Below are positions 44,965-54,608 of a DNA stretch of 64,000 nucleotides, piece by piece. Source of the DNA: Gordonia mangrovi (lineage in GTDB: Bacteria; Actinomycetota; Actinomycetes; Mycobacteriales; Mycobacteriaceae); contig NZ_CP102850.1 of NCBI RefSeq assembly GCF_024734075.1, positions 5,208,001 through 5,272,000 on the forward strand, in the 5' to 3' direction. The notes beneath the pieces were generated by a model. It was not told where the DNA came from. It saw only the letters and a program-made list of their open reading frames with translations, and made no database searches. The stretch's first letter is position 1, and each line of letters starts with the position of its first letter. Position numbers and translations under genes: made by a program.

Positions 44965-45597
44965 GTGTCGGATGTGGACGGCGAACTCACCCGGCCCAGC
45001 GACACCGCCGGCCGCCACCTCGTCGTCGCGGTGGGCTCCAACGCATCACCGGAGGTGATGCGGACCAAACTGGCCCGCGTCGCAACCGGCGAGCCCGGGC
45101 CGCCGATGGCGCGGGTCACGGTGTCCCACCTCGCCGTCGGACACTCCGCGCACGTCTCGGCCCGCGGCTACATCCCGGCCGCGCCCTATCACGCACCGGA
45201 GGCCACCCTGCACGCCGTGGGCGCCTGGCTCACCGACGCCGAAGCGACCATGCTCGATCACACCGAGCCGAACTATCGTCGTATGGAGCTCTCGGCCCGC
45301 GATCATCCGGGCATCCACGACACCGCCGCGTCCTTCTGGGTGTACGTGTCGCTACACGGGGTGCTCGCCGATCCCGACGCCGACCCGGTCCCCCTCGGCA
45401 CACAGGCCGAGATCTTCGACTGGCTCGGCACCCGCATTGCCGACCACGCGCTACGGGGACCGACCACCGAGGTATGCCGGCGGCTGGCCGACCCCCGGGT
45501 GGGGGCTCGGGTGTCGGCCTCGATGCGATCGGCCGGACTGTCCCGACCGGCCACACTTCCCTTGCCCGACCTCGAGACAGGATCAGCACCGCGGTGA
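44965..45597 (+). CDS. Conserved protein, possibly gamma-glutamylcyclotransferase-like
   Basis: 210 aa, GTG start. It opens HLVVAVGSNASPEVMRTKL, recalling the YGSN loop of the GGCT fold, with a later LDHTEPNYRRMEL. The resemblance is weak, and I would call it unknown apart from this. Its stop overlaps the helD GTG (GTGA), so the two are translationally coupled. The frame is open upstream of the chosen start, which is uncertain. Confidence 0.6.
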   Translation: MSDVDGELTRPSDTAGRHLVVAVGSNASPEVMRTKLARVATGEPGPPMARVTVSHLAVGHSAHVSARGYIPAAPYHAPEATLHAVGAWLTDAEATMLDHTEPNYRRMELSARDHPGIHDTAASFWVYVSLHGVLADPDADPVPLGTQAEIFDWLGTRIADHALRGPTTEVCRRLADPRVGARVSASMRSAGLSRPATLPLPDLETGSAPR

Positions 45598-47903
45598 GTT
45601 CGACAGAGACCGACGTCGACACCCGCATCACCGAGGAACAGGACCACCTCGACAAGGTGTATGCGCGGCTCGACCGAATGCGCGCCAACACCCAGCGACG
45701 GCTGTCGTCGACGCTGCGTGAGAGCGGCGGCACACCCCAGGCCCGCTCGGAGCGCGAATCCTACGAGCGGATGTACACCGAGGATCTGTCCAAATTCGAT
45801 GCGGCCGAGCACAACTTGTACTTCGGGCGCCTCGACCTCGACGACGGCGAGACGCGTCGCATCGGCCGCATCGGCATTCTCGACGACGATGCCGCCGACA
45901 CCACCCTGCTCCTCGACTGGCGCGCACCGCTGTCGCGGCCGTTCTACCTCGCCACCCCGGCCGCCCCCGAGGATGTGGACCGCCGCCGGCACGTCCGGAC
46001 CCGCAGCCGTCGCGTCCGCGCGGTCAACGACGAGTTCCTCACCCTCGGCGAGGCCTCGGCAGACGACGTCGGCCACGGCGACGTGGTGAACGAGAACGCG
46101 CTGGTCGCTGCGTTGAATGCGGCGCGTACCGGCGAGATGACCGACATCGTGGAGACGATTCAGCGCGAGCAGGATCTGATCATCCGCTCGACACACCGCG
46201 GGGTCACCGTCATCCAGGGCGGTCCGGGTACCGGCAAGACCGCGGTGGCCCTGCACCGTGCCGCCTACCTGCTCTACACCCACCGAGACATCCTGTCGCG
46301 CAGCGGCATCCTGATCATCGGACCCAATGACGACTTCCTCACCTACATCGGTCAGGTGCTGCCGTCATTGGGTGAGTCCGGCGTGTTGTTGTCGACGATC
46401 GGTGACATGTTCCCCGGTGTGCACGCCACCGCACGCGACGAGCGGGACGCAGCCGCGATCAAGGGCGACCTGCGCATGGTCGATCTCCTCAAACGTGCTG
46501 TGCGAGCTCGTGAATCGTTACCGAGCAAACCGGTGCCGGTCGAGTTCGACACCTATCAGGTGATGATCGACTCGGCCCTCGTCAAGGAGGCACGCGCCAA
46601 GGCGCGCAGTACCCGCAAGGCGCACAACCTGGCGCAGCCGGCGTTTCTGCGTGCCGCGCTGGACGGGCTGGCCCGGGCGCATGCAAGCACGATCGGGTCC
46701 AGCCTGCTCGACGGTTCCCAGCTGCTCAGCGGCGCCGACATCGCCGACATCCGCGACGAGATGAGTCACGACCCGGAAATCCGGCGGGCGCTGCTGCGGT
46801 TTTGGCCCACGTTGCACCCGCAGGAGATGTTGCGCGACCTGTATGCCGATCCCGCTGCGGTGCGCAAGGCCAGTCCCGGCTGGTCGGATACCGATCGGAC
46901 AGCGCTGCAACGTGACACCACCTTCCGGCAGAACGACGGCAGCGACTTCTCCCCCGCCGACGTGCCGTTGCTCGACGAGCTGGCCGAACTGATCGGGTTC
47001 GGCACCGATGACGCCGAACGCGCCGAGCGCGAACGTTGGCGGCGCCAGCTCGCCGACGCCCAGGATGCGCTCGACATCCTCACCGGCTCGGCCCCACAGG
47101 ATCTCGAGGATGAGCTGGATCCGGAGATCCTGATGGCCTATGACCTGATCGATGCCGAGCAGCTCGCCGCCCGCCAGACCGAGACACAACGCCTCACCAC
47201 TGCCGAACGGGCGCACGGCGACCGCAACTGGGCGTTCGGGCACGTCATCGTCGACGAGGCGCAGGAGCTCTCGGCGATGGCGTGGCGGATGGTGATGCGC
47301 CGGATTCCGAATCGGTGGATGACGATCATCGGCGACACCGCGCAGACCGGAGATCTGGCCGGTACCCGTTCGTGGGGTGACGTGTTGAGACCGTATGTGG
47401 CCGAGCGGTGGCAGCTACGCGAGTTGACGGTGAACTACCGCACCCCCACCGAGATCATGACCTACGCCACCCGCGTTCTGACCCACATCAACCCGACGAT
47501 GTCGCCGCCGACATCGTTGCGCAGCAACGGGATCGACCCGATCGCGGTGCGCACCGACGTCGACGCCCGCGGGAAGGTGGCGCAACGTGCGGCGACCCGT
47601 CCCGGTTTGGCCGGCCTGACCGCCATCATCGTTCCGCACCGGCTCTACGACGAGATGGCCTCCGCGGTGCCTGACGACGCGGAGACGTCACCGCGGGTAT
47701 TGACGGTCGGCGCCTGCAAGGGACTCGAGTTCGACAACACGGTCGTGGTGGAACCCGCTGCGATCATTGCCGATTCGCCGCTGGGACATTCGGACCTGTA
47801 TGTGGCACTCACCCGCGCCACGCAACGTCTCACCGTGATCCACAGCGAGGATCTTCCGCCCGAACTCGGCGACATGACTGCCGAAGCGCCCGACGCCTGG
47901 TGA
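45594..47903 (+). CDS. helD: HelD-like RNA polymerase-remodelling ATPase
   Basis: 769-aa superfamily 1 helicase-like protein. HelD proteins pull stalled RNA polymerase off nucleic acid; actinobacterial members (HelR) can also displace rifampicin. The N-terminal antiparallel coiled coil (EEQDHLDKVYARLDRMRANTQ) is the secondary-channel arm. Walker A is QGGPGTGKTAVALHR (~208-222). VIVDEAQELSAMAWRM and IGDTAQTGD are motifs II/III. LTVNYRTPTEI and YVALTRATQRL are motifs IV/VI. GTG start in a 4-bp overlap. Confidence 0.88.
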   Translation: MSSTETDVDTRITEEQDHLDKVYARLDRMRANTQRRLSSTLRESGGTPQARSERESYERMYTEDLSKFDAAEHNLYFGRLDLDDGETRRIGRIGILDDDAADTTLLLDWRAPLSRPFYLATPAAPEDVDRRRHVRTRSRRVRAVNDEFLTLGEASADDVGHGDVVNENALVAALNAARTGEMTDIVETIQREQDLIIRSTHRGVTVIQGGPGTGKTAVALHRAAYLLYTHRDILSRSGILIIGPNDDFLTYIGQVLPSLGESGVLLSTIGDMFPGVHATARDERDAAAIKGDLRMVDLLKRAVRARESLPSKPVPVEFDTYQVMIDSALVKEARAKARSTRKAHNLAQPAFLRAALDGLARAHASTIGSSLLDGSQLLSGADIADIRDEMSHDPEIRRALLRFWPTLHPQEMLRDLYADPAAVRKASPGWSDTDRTALQRDTTFRQNDGSDFSPADVPLLDELAELIGFGTDDAERAERERWRRQLADAQDALDILTGSAPQDLEDELDPEILMAYDLIDAEQLAARQTETQRLTTAERAHGDRNWAFGHVIVDEAQELSAMAWRMVMRRIPNRWMTIIGDTAQTGDLAGTRSWGDVLRPYVAERWQLRELTVNYRTPTEIMTYATRVLTHINPTMSPPTSLRSNGIDPIAVRTDVDARGKVAQRAATRPGLAGLTAIIVPHRLYDEMASAVPDDAETSPRVLTVGACKGLEFDNTVVVEPAAIIADSPLGHSDLYVALTRATQRLTVIHSEDLPPELGDMTAEAPDAW

Positions 47904-47931
47904 CGGCAGGTCTGTCGATACGCCTCAGTAA

Positions 47932-47985
47932 AGCGCCCTCTCCAGTCGCACCGTCGACAATGTCGGGCTGGTTGGAGAGGGCGCT
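47932..47985. terminator. Bidirectional terminator between helD and usp
   Basis: A perfect 13-bp stem (AGCGCCCTCTCCA at 47932-47944, complement at 47973-47985), with a smaller inner stem, lies between two convergent genes. Confidence 0.75.
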
Positions 47986-48017
47986 CTTGCTGGGACGCTC
48001 TTGCCGGTTCCCCGGGA

Positions 48018-48461
48018 TCAGGTCGTATGGACGATCAGCACGTCGCACGCCGACTTGCGGGCCACGTCGGCGGGGACCGATCCGAGCAGCCGTCCGGCGA
48101 TGGAGTTCAGTCCCCTGTTACCGACCACCAACAGGTCGGCCTTGGCGTCGGTGACGAGCTGCAGCAGTGCGTCGACCGGTGCGCCTTTGACCGAACGCTG
48201 GTCGATGGTGCCCGCACCGGCCTTGGCAGCCCGCTCTTTGGCCGTCCGCAGGATCTCCTCGGTCGGCGAGGACCCCATCACCTGATAGGCCTCGTCCTTG
48301 AGGACGTCGGCGGCTCCGCCGGCACCACGATCATTGGGGAAATAGGCGCACGCGATGATCAACGTGGCCGCCTCCCCGGCGATTGCCCCCGCACGGTCGA
48401 CCGCCTTGAGCGATGACTCCGAGCCATCGGTGCCGACCACGACCGTCTGATAAGCGCTCAT
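48018..48461 (-). CDS. Universal stress protein (Rv1636-like)
   Basis: 147 aa, very close to Rv1636/TB15.3, a cAMP-binding USP of mycobacteria. It starts MSAYQTVVVGTDGSESSLKAVDRA. The nucleotide-binding GxxG is in LLVVGNRGLNSIAGRLLGSVPADVAR, followed by VLIVHTT at the end. Start chosen at MSAYQ because GGAGGATGG lies right before it. Monocistronic, with a terminator on its 3' side. Confidence 0.92.
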   Translation of the reverse strand: MSAYQTVVVGTDGSESSLKAVDRAGAIAGEAATLIIACAYFPNDRGAGGAADVLKDEAYQVMGSSPTEEILRTAKERAAKAGAGTIDQRSVKGAPVDALLQLVTDAKADLLVVGNRGLNSIAGRLLGSVPADVARKSACDVLIVHTT

Positions 48462-48590
48462 CCATCCTCCACGTGTCAGTCCTCCCCGACCGGCGCCGAG
48501 GCAGGTGTCATCCACACACTGTAGAACCCCTGATCCGGCAGATTAGTTCGCGGCGGCCGGTTTGTCCGCTGATCGTGGGGATCGGCACGA

Positions 48591-50747
48591 TTACTTGATC
48601 CCGGCCGCGTCCATTCCGCGCAGTTCCTTCTTCAGATCGGCGATCTCATCGCGCAGCCGTCCGGCCAACTCGAATTGCAGGTCGCGGGCCGCGGCCATCA
48701 TCTGATCGGTCAGCTGCGACACCAGGTCGGCCAACTCGGCGCGCGGCATCGTCGACGTGTCGCGTTTCTCGATAACGCCTGCGCTGCCTGCCTTGGACAC
48801 CTCGCCCTGGGCGCGGCGTCCGCGGCTCGCGTTGCGCCCGGAGCCGCCCACCTTCACGGCCTCGTCCTCGGCTTCGCGGTACACCTGATCCAGAATGTCG
48901 GCGATCTTCTTGCGCAACGGCTTCGGGTCGATGCCCATCTCGGTGTTGTAGGCGATCTGCTTCTCGCGGCGCCGTTCGGTCTCGTCGATCGCGTTGCGCA
49001 TGGAATCGGTGATGGTGTCCGCGTACATGTGCACCTGGCCGGACACGTTGCGCGCCGCGCGGCCGATCGTCTGGATCAGCGAGGTGGTCGACCGCAGGAA
49101 GCCCTCCTTGTCGGCGTCGAGGATCGCCACCAGCGACACCTCGGGGAGGTCGAGTCCCTCACGGAGCAGGTTGATACCCACCAGGACGTCGTATTCACCG
49201 GATCGCAGCTGCCGCAACAATTCGACGCGCCGCAGGGTGTCGACCTCGGAGTGCAGGTACCGCACGCGGATACCGAGTTCCAGCAGATAGTCGGTGAGGT
49301 CCTCGGCCATCTTCTTGGTGAGCGTGGTGACCAGCACCCGCTCGTCGCGTTCGGTGCGTTCGCGGATTTCGTGTACGAGATCGTCGATCTGGCCTTTGGT
49401 GGGCTTCACGACGACCTCGGGGTCGACCAGTCCGGTCGGGCGGATCACCTGCTCGACGAACTCACCGTTGGCCTGCCCGAGCTCATAGGGTCCGGGTGTC
49501 GCCGACAGGTAGACGGTCTGCCCGATGCGGTCGACGAATTCATCCCAGGTCAGCGGCCGGTTGTCGATGGCCGACGGCAATCGGAAGCCGTAATCGACGA
49601 GGTTGCGTTTACGCGACATGTCTCCCTCGTACATGCCGCCGATCTGCGGCACGGTCACGTGTGATTCGTCGATGACGAGGAGGAAATCCTCGGGGAAGTA
49701 GTCGATCAGGGTCGCGGGGGCGCTGCCCGGGCCACGACCGTCGATGTGCCGCGAGTAGTTTTCGATACCCGAGCAGAAGCCGACCTGCCGCATCATCTCC
49801 AGGTCGTAACTGGTGCGCATGCGCAGCCGCTGCGCTTCCAGGAGTTTGCCCTTGTTCTCGAGTTCGGCGAGACGGGCCTCGAGTTCCTCCTCGATGCTCT
49901 TCATCGCCCGCTCCATGCGCTCCGGGCCGGCCACGTAGTGGGTGGCCGGGAAGATGCGCAGGTTGTCCACCTCGCGCACCACGTCGCCGGTCAGCGGGTG
50001 CAGGTAGTACAGCGACTCCACTTCGTCGCCGAAGAACTCGATGCGTACGGCGAGTTCTTCGTAGGACGGGATGATCTCCACGGTGTCGCCGCGTACGCGG
50101 AAGCTGCCGCGGGTGAATGCGGTGTCGTTGCGGGTGTACTGGACGTCGACCAGCAGTCGCAGCAGGGCGTCGCGGTCGATCTCGTCGCCGACGCTCACCT
50201 CGACGGACCGGTCGAGGTAGGACTGCGGGGTGCCGAGACCGTAGATGCAGGACACCGACGCGACCACCACCACGTCGCGCCGCGAGAGCAGGCTCGACGT
50301 GGCCGAGTGCCGCAGTCGTTCGACGTCGTCGTTGATCGACGAGTCCTTCTCGATGTAGGTGTCGGTCTGGGCGATGTACGCCTCGGGCTGGTAGTAGTCG
50401 TAGTAGGACACGAAGTACTCGACGGCGTTGTTGGGCAACATGTCCCGCAGTTCGTTGGCCAGCTGCGCGGCGAGGGTCTTGTTGGGCGCCATGACCAGGG
50501 TGGGGCGCTGGACCCGCTCGATGAGCCATGCGGTGGTCGCCGATTTGCCGGTGCCCGTCGCGCCGAGCAAGACGATGTCCTTCTCGCCGCTGGTGATGCG
50601 CTTCTCGAGATCGTTGATCGCCGTCGGCTGGTCACCGGCGGGTTCGTACTCGCTGACCACCTCGAAGTGGCCACCGGTCCGTTCGATCTCCCCGACCGGC
50701 CGGAACTCGGAGTGCGCCACGACCGGGCGCTCTGCTGCAACAGCCAT
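48591..50747 (-). CDS. uvrB: Excinuclease ABC subunit B
   Basis: 718-aa helicase-like damage verifier. Walker A is [16 protein letters not shown] (~55-70). The beta-hairpin Tyr-rich stretch [11 protein letters not shown] is intact. [12 protein letters not shown] (motif II), [13 protein letters not shown], and the C-terminal UVR domain ([28 protein letters not shown]) that binds UvrA and UvrC are visible. It lies ~6.8 kb from uvrA on the same strand. Confidence 0.97.
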   Translation of the reverse strand: MAVAAERPVVAHSEFRPVGEIERTGGHFEVVSEYEPAGDQPTAINDLEKRITSGEKDIVLLGATGTGKSATTAWLIERVQRPTLVMAPNKTLAAQLANELRDMLPNNAVEYFVSYYDYYQPEAYIAQTDTYIEKDSSINDDVERLRHSATSSLLSRRDVVVVASVSCIYGLGTPQSYLDRSVEVSVGDEIDRDALLRLLVDVQYTRNDTAFTRGSFRVRGDTVEIIPSYEELAVRIEFFGDEVESLYYLHPLTGDVVREVDNLRIFPATHYVAGPERMERAMKSIEEELEARLAELENKGKLLEAQRLRMRTSYDLEMMRQVGFCSGIENYSRHIDGRGPGSAPATLIDYFPEDFLLVIDESHVTVPQIGGMYEGDMSRKRNLVDYGFRLPSAIDNRPLTWDEFVDRIGQTVYLSATPGPYELGQANGEFVEQVIRPTGLVDPEVVVKPTKGQIDDLVHEIRERTERDERVLVTTLTKKMAEDLTDYLLELGIRVRYLHSEVDTLRRVELLRQLRSGEYDVLVGINLLREGLDLPEVSLVAILDADKEGFLRSTTSLIQTIGRAARNVSGQVHMYADTITDSMRNAIDETERRREKQIAYNTEMGIDPKPLRKKIADILDQVYREAEDEAVKVGGSGRNASRGRRAQGEVSKAGSAGVIEKRDTSTMPRAELADLVSQLTDQMMAAARDLQFELAGRLRDEIADLKKELRGMDAAGIK

Positions 50748-50827
50748 AGTGCCAGGGTAAACGCGGGCTATGACAGTTGTGTTCCGTCGCCTGACCGTCG
50801 TCTGACCTGCGGGTTAGGGTGTTGGCC

Positions 50828-51391
50828 ATGCCCGGTGGACCTCCCACGCCCAAGCGTCACCCGCCCAAACGCGAACTGTTCGACGTCCCCGCGATGACCA
50901 ACACCGACAACAAGGGTTTCGTGCGCCCGGTGGAGCGCTATGAGGTGACCGACCGCGGGCTTTACATGTCACGGACCGCCGATCATCCCCGGTTCACTCA
51001 CCTGGAGTCGTGGCTGCTGCCCACGCTGGGGCTGCGGGCCAACATCTTCCACTTCCGGGGCGGCTACCGCGACGGGCAGCGCCTGTATCTGGACGTCGGA
51101 CGGTTCTCCGGCCCCGACGAGCACGGCCGATGGCACGCCGAGGACTGGTATCTCGATCTGGTCGACGTTCCCGGTCGGCCGTTGGAGCTACTCGATGTGG
51201 ACGAGTTGTTCGATGCCCGCGTCGCCGGACTGCTCGGACCCGACGAGTGTGAGCAGGCGGTCATGATCGCAACGCGCGCCCTGGTGGGCGCGGCCGAGCA
51301 TCACCACGATGTACAAGCGTGGCTGGACGCCGCGGCAGGCGGGCCGGTGTTCTTTCTCGACCGGCGGGACGGGCTGCAGGTTCCCGGGTGA
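50828..51391 (+). CDS. DUF402 domain protein
   Basis: 187 aa, homologue of Rv1632c. DUF402 core: YLDVGRFSGPDEHGRWHAEDWYLDLV, then the acidic DVDELFDARVAGLLGPDE. DUF402 proteins in Gram-positives include nucleoside phosphatases; here the function is unknown. Start ATG at MPGGPPTPKRH. TAGGGT lies at -13 to -8, so the transcript is probably leaderless. Divergent from uvrB. Confidence 0.85.
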   Translation: MPGGPPTPKRHPPKRELFDVPAMTNTDNKGFVRPVERYEVTDRGLYMSRTADHPRFTHLESWLLPTLGLRANIFHFRGGYRDGQRLYLDVGRFSGPDEHGRWHAEDWYLDLVDVPGRPLELLDVDELFDARVAGLLGPDECEQAVMIATRALVGAAEHHHDVQAWLDAAAGGPVFFLDRRDGLQVPG

Positions 51392-51441
51392 CTCCGAGCC
51401 TGCTGAGGCCTCGAGTGACCGTCGGAACTGCTGGATGCTTC

Positions 51442-51476
51442 AGGGGTGTCGCAGACCACCGGTCCGCGACACCCCT
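51442..51476. terminator. Terminator between DUF402 gene and secreted protein 1
   Basis: Perfect 11-bp stem AGGGGTGTCGC / GCGACACCCCT with a 13-nt loop, placed between convergent genes. Confidence 0.75.
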
Positions 51477-51500
51477 GGAGTCATGTCAACCAAGCACGCT

Positions 51501-51983
51501 TCACGGCAGGATGAAGCACGTCCCCGCGAAGGGAAGGAAGCTGTCGGCCGACCCACCGATCGACGGAATCGGCACGAAACCCTCACCGACGGTGATCTTC
51601 TCCGTCCACACGGCGACGCCGTCCTGTGCTGCCCCGATCTCGTACGTGCCCGGCGAGGTCGGCTCCCAGGTCGCGGAAACCGTCTCGGTGTCCGGTGTGA
51701 CGCTCCCGAACGGGATACTGGTCGGGTCGCCCTCCTTCTTCGAGACGAACGTCACCACCGGCGCAGACTCGGAATAGTCGTCGACAGTTGCCTGCACCTC
51801 ATACTCGCAGCCGGTTCCATAGACGCCGGCGCTCGAACCGTAGCCCGATGGCGTGGTGATCTCGATGTCAGTGACGTCGGCGCCTGCCGGAGCGGCGATC
51901 GCGAGCGCGAGCGCCCCCGCGCCGATCAGGCCCACACCCGCTCCCACCAGACGTCCCCGGACGCGGCTCATGCTGCCAACCAT
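51501..51983 (-). CDS. Small secreted two-cysteine protein, member 1
   Basis: 160 aa. Sec signal peptide with hydrophobic core to ~33 and predicted cleavage APAGA|DVTDI. The mature part is rich in Thr, Ser, Val and Gly, consistent with a beta-sandwich. C59 lies in YGTGCEY and C156 in FAGTCFILP at the very end. SPGTYEIGAAQDG marks the late strands. It is closest to member 3 (both have CEYEV and DYSES). Unknown function. ATG start preceded by GGGAG. Confidence 0.8.
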   Translation of the reverse strand: MVGSMSRVRGRLVGAGVGLIGAGALALAIAAPAGADVTDIEITTPSGYGSSAGVYGTGCEYEVQATVDDYSESAPVVTFVSKKEGDPTSIPFGSVTPDTETVSATWEPTSPGTYEIGAAQDGVAVWTEKITVGEGFVPIPSIGGSADSFLPFAGTCFILP

Positions 51984-52176
51984 GTGTGCTCTCCCTACCT
52001 CAGTGCGTAGCCGCGCATCGGGCTGCCGCAGTGCGTATCACACTAGCAATGCCCGGTCACGTCGGCTCGCCGACGCACATTGCCCTGCGGCAGGCGCGAC
52101 TGAGTCGCACGTGCTCCGAGTGGGCGAACCCGCGGCGGAGGCGGTTGCAGGTGGCTTCGGCACAAGGGGGCACAAC

Positions 52177-52215
52177 CACACCCGGCCGGCCCGCGGTGCG
52201 GGCCGGCCGGGTGTG
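52177..52215 (-). terminator. Terminator after secreted protein 2
   Basis: Perfect 18-bp GC-rich stem (CACACCCGGCCGGCCCGC and complement) with a 3-nt loop, 17 bp past the stop of member 2. Confidence 0.8.
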
Positions 52216-52231
52216 ATCGTGTGTACTGCCG

Positions 52232-52705
52232 TCAGTAGATCGGCAACACGAAGCACGCCCCGGCCCGGATGAAGTCCGGGAATTGCACGCCCGGTCCGAC
52301 GGTCACGGTCCGCGTCTTGGTGACCCCATCGAGCGTGGCGGTCAGCACGTGCCGACCGGTCTCGGTGGGACGCCAGACCGGACGTTCCATCACGCTGGTC
52401 GGCTTCTTGTTGTAGAAGGTCACTGTCTTGCCGTTGACCGTGGAGGTGACCTTCAGGTTCCCCTTTGCCGACCGCGGACTGGCGACCGGAACGTCGAGTC
52501 GGTAGGCGCACCCCGCGCCATAGATGTTGTAGTTCATCGAACCGTTCGCCGACGATCCGTAGCCGGCCGGCGTATCGACCGCAACGCCTTGCAGCGTTGC
52601 CGCCTCCGCCGGAGCCGCCAGCGCCACCCCGGTCATTGCCGCCGCACTGAAAGCGATTGCGCCCCCGACCATGCGCAAACGATTTCGACTACCCCGACCA
52701 CCCAT
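52232..52705 (-). CDS. Small secreted two-cysteine protein, member 2
   Basis: 157 aa, the most divergent in its middle. Twin-Arg-free signal peptide ending APAEA|ATLQG. PAGYGSSAN and C66 in YGAGCAY match the family. C151 is in GACFVLPIY. The middle is more basic (KGNLKV, KKPTS) than in the others. I start at MGGRGSRNRL, since GGGAGCAGGAAC directly precedes this ATG; an upstream GTG is in frame. Confidence 0.78.
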   Translation of the reverse strand: MGGRGSRNRLRMVGGAIAFSAAAMTGVALAAPAEAATLQGVAVDTPAGYGSSANGSMNYNIYGAGCAYRLDVPVASPRSAKGNLKVTSTVNGKTVTFYNKKPTSVMERPVWRPTETGRHVLTATLDGVTKTRTVTVGPGVQFPDFIRAGACFVLPIY

Positions 52706-52848
52706 GTTCCTGCTCCCACTCCTCGACGAGTTCCACTGATGCGCCACCTCCGACGGAGCGCGCAGGAGACACGCTAGCAGCGCCGTACATCACATTTCAT
52801 ATTTTTGGTGACATTCGTTGCCAGTTGCTCGCCGGTCGCGTCACGCAA

Positions 52849-52886
52849 ACCGGGGCGCCGCGGACTCGTGTCCTCGACGCCCCGGT
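52849..52886 (-). terminator. Hairpin after secreted protein 3
   Basis: 9-bp stem ACCGGGGCG / CGCCCCGGT, 20 bp past the stop of member 3, with a 20-nt loop. Confidence 0.55.
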
Positions 52887-52905
52887 ACCCGGACTCAGCG
52901 TGCCG

Positions 52906-53376
52906 TCACGGCTGCAGGATGAAGCATGTACCGGCGAACGGCAGCTCCACCGACCCACCGTAATTGGGCACCTGGAAGCCGGTGCCGACCGTCAAATTCG
53001 CTGTGTACTGCCAAGCGGTGGCGCCCTGACGGGCACGGATCTGATAGACACCCCGGTCGCTTGGAGCCCATGACTCGGTCACGGTCGCCTCGGTCGGTGT
53101 GGCGGCAGAACCCAGATCGGTCCAGGTAGTGCCACCATTGTTGGTGACCTCGAATTCCACGTCCGCAGCGGACTCCGAGTAGTCATTGACTGTCGCCGCG
53201 ACTTCATACTCACAACCGGTCCCGTAGGTATCTGCAACAGAACCAAACCCCGAAGGCGTGGTGATGCTCACCTCGGTGACCGCGGCCGAAGCAGGCGCGG
53301 CCATCATCAGGCCGGCAGCCCCGACACCCACCATCGCGGATGCGGCCAGCAGGAACCGCTTTCCATACATCGACAT
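52906..53376 (-). CDS. Small secreted two-cysteine protein, member 3
   Basis: 156 aa. Signal peptide ends APASA|AVTEV. ITTPSGFGSVADTYGTGCEY carries C55; FAGTCFILQP carries C151. RGVYQIRARQG matches the PGxYxIxAxQ region of the others. Start at MSMYGKRF is preferred because GGAGAACGAC lies just before it, the same layout as the siblings; an ATG four codons earlier is possible. A -35 TTCACG / 17 bp / -10 TACGTT stands upstream. Confidence 0.8.
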   Translation of the reverse strand: MSMYGKRFLLAASAMVGVGAAGLMMAAPASAAVTEVSITTPSGFGSVADTYGTGCEYEVAATVNDYSESAADVEFEVTNNGGTTWTDLGSAATPTEATVTESWAPSDRGVYQIRARQGATAWQYTANLTVGTGFQVPNYGGSVELPFAGTCFILQP

Positions 53377-53494
53377 GTCGTTCTCCATCTCACTTGTCGA
53401 ACAGCTCTTGTTCAGTGTTGTGAACGTAGCAACCCCGTCCGACAGCGTGAAGAGGATTCAGGCAATCACCGGACCGATTCAGCGATGGATACGA

Positions 53495-53533
53495 CGACGG
53501 GCGTCGACGGACCGGAGTCCGCGACGCCCGTCG
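53495..53533 (-). terminator. Terminator after secreted protein 4
   Basis: Perfect 12-bp stem CGACGGGCGTCG / CGACGCCCGTCG with a 15-nt loop, 20 bp past the stop of member 4. Confidence 0.75.
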
Positions 53534-53553
53534 CGAGAAGAAAACTGAATCCG

Positions 53554-54048
53554 TCAGGGAACCAGCACGAAGCAGGCGCCCGCGAACGGGACGCTGCCGA
53601 ACGGCGGGTCAGACGGAATGCTGATGGCCTGGCCGGCGGTCGGAGTTGCTTCCTCAACCTCTTCCGACTCCCAGTCAGGCATATCGCCTTCCGCGTCCTG
53701 AGTCGCCTGAAGCGTGTAGTCACCCGGCGCACCCGGCGCCCAGGAGAACGAGGCGGAGTTCCCGGTGGGGTACTTGCTGGTCGCTGTATCCTCAACAACC
53801 TCGCCGTCCGGACCCAGAACGCGGAAGTAGACCTTCATGTCAGACGCTTCGTTGTTGACGCTGACCTTCACGTCATACGAGCAGCCGGCGCCGTAGGTGC
53901 CCGCAACCGAGCCATAGCCGGATGCAGACGTGATGTCGACACCTGTGACCGCAGCGTTGGCCGGACCGGCCATCATGAGGCCTGCCGCTCCAACACCGAC
54001 GAATGCGACGGCGGCGCCGAACGAGCGGCGGGTCTTGCTTACAGCCAT
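53554..54048 (-). CDS. Small secreted two-cysteine protein, member 4
   Basis: 164 aa, the longest. Signal peptide ends GPANA|AVTGV. SASGYGSVAGTYGAGCSY carries C56, and VPFAGACFVLVP carries C159. An acidic insert (DWESEEVEEATP) lies between the last strands. APGDYTLQATQD matches the family. ATG start with GGGGGAA upstream. A possible promoter TTGCCG / 17 bp / CATACC lies in the gap before it. Confidence 0.8.
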   Translation of the reverse strand: MAVSKTRRSFGAAVAFVGVGAAGLMMAGPANAAVTGVDITSASGYGSVAGTYGAGCSYDVKVSVNNEASDMKVYFRVLGPDGEVVEDTATSKYPTGNSASFSWAPGAPGDYTLQATQDAEGDMPDWESEEVEEATPTAGQAISIPSDPPFGSVPFAGACFVLVP

Positions 54049-54200
54049 GTGCTGTTCCCCCTTGGTAATTCGTGCGTTAGCGATCGCATCCCGACGATTG
54101 CGATCGCTTCAGGTATGTCACACGAATCACGATTCGGCAACTTTACTGAGGCAGAATCACGGTTTTGTTCCCGAGTGTTCACGCAAGCTGCTACCGGGGA

Positions 54201-54608
54201 CTACAGGATGATGCAGGAACTGCCGGTGTAGACGGCGGGGACGACAGTGAGGACACCGGTCGATTTGCCCGGATCACCTTCCCCCTGCTTCGCGACAATC
54301 TCGTACTCGCCCGGCAACAATGGGATCCACGGGTACGTGGCCTTTCCGCCTTCAGCGTTGATGGTCCCTCGCTTCTGCCCGTTCACGTAGAAGTCGACGT
54401 CCTCGTCGGGCGTGGCAGTGGCGATGACCCCGTATCCGCATCCCACCCCGTAGCGATTCTCACCCACCGAACCGAACAGCGCGGAGTTGTCGACCTGCAA
54501 GTCTGTGACGTCGGCGCTCGCCGGGGCCGCCAACACCGCCCCCGCTGCTGCAACGCTGGCAAACGCTACGGTCGCCGCGGCGGCGCGTCCCTTCGTGCGT
54601 GCACCCAT
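54201..54608 (-). CDS. Small secreted two-cysteine protein, member 5
   Basis: 135 aa, the shortest. Signal peptide ends APASA|DVTDL. FGSVGENRYGVGCGY carries C57, and the protein ends SSCIIL with C132. LLPGEYEIVAKQGEG matches the family. The FAG before the last Cys is replaced by GSS. ATG start with GAGGGAGAA upstream. First of the five in reading order, about 145 bp from the coaE stop. Confidence 0.8.
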   Translation of the reverse strand: MGARTKGRAAAATVAFASVAAAGAVLAAPASADVTDLQVDNSALFGSVGENRYGVGCGYGVIATATPDEDVDFYVNGQKRGTINAEGGKATYPWIPLLPGEYEIVAKQGEGDPGKSTGVLTVVPAVYTGSSCIIL

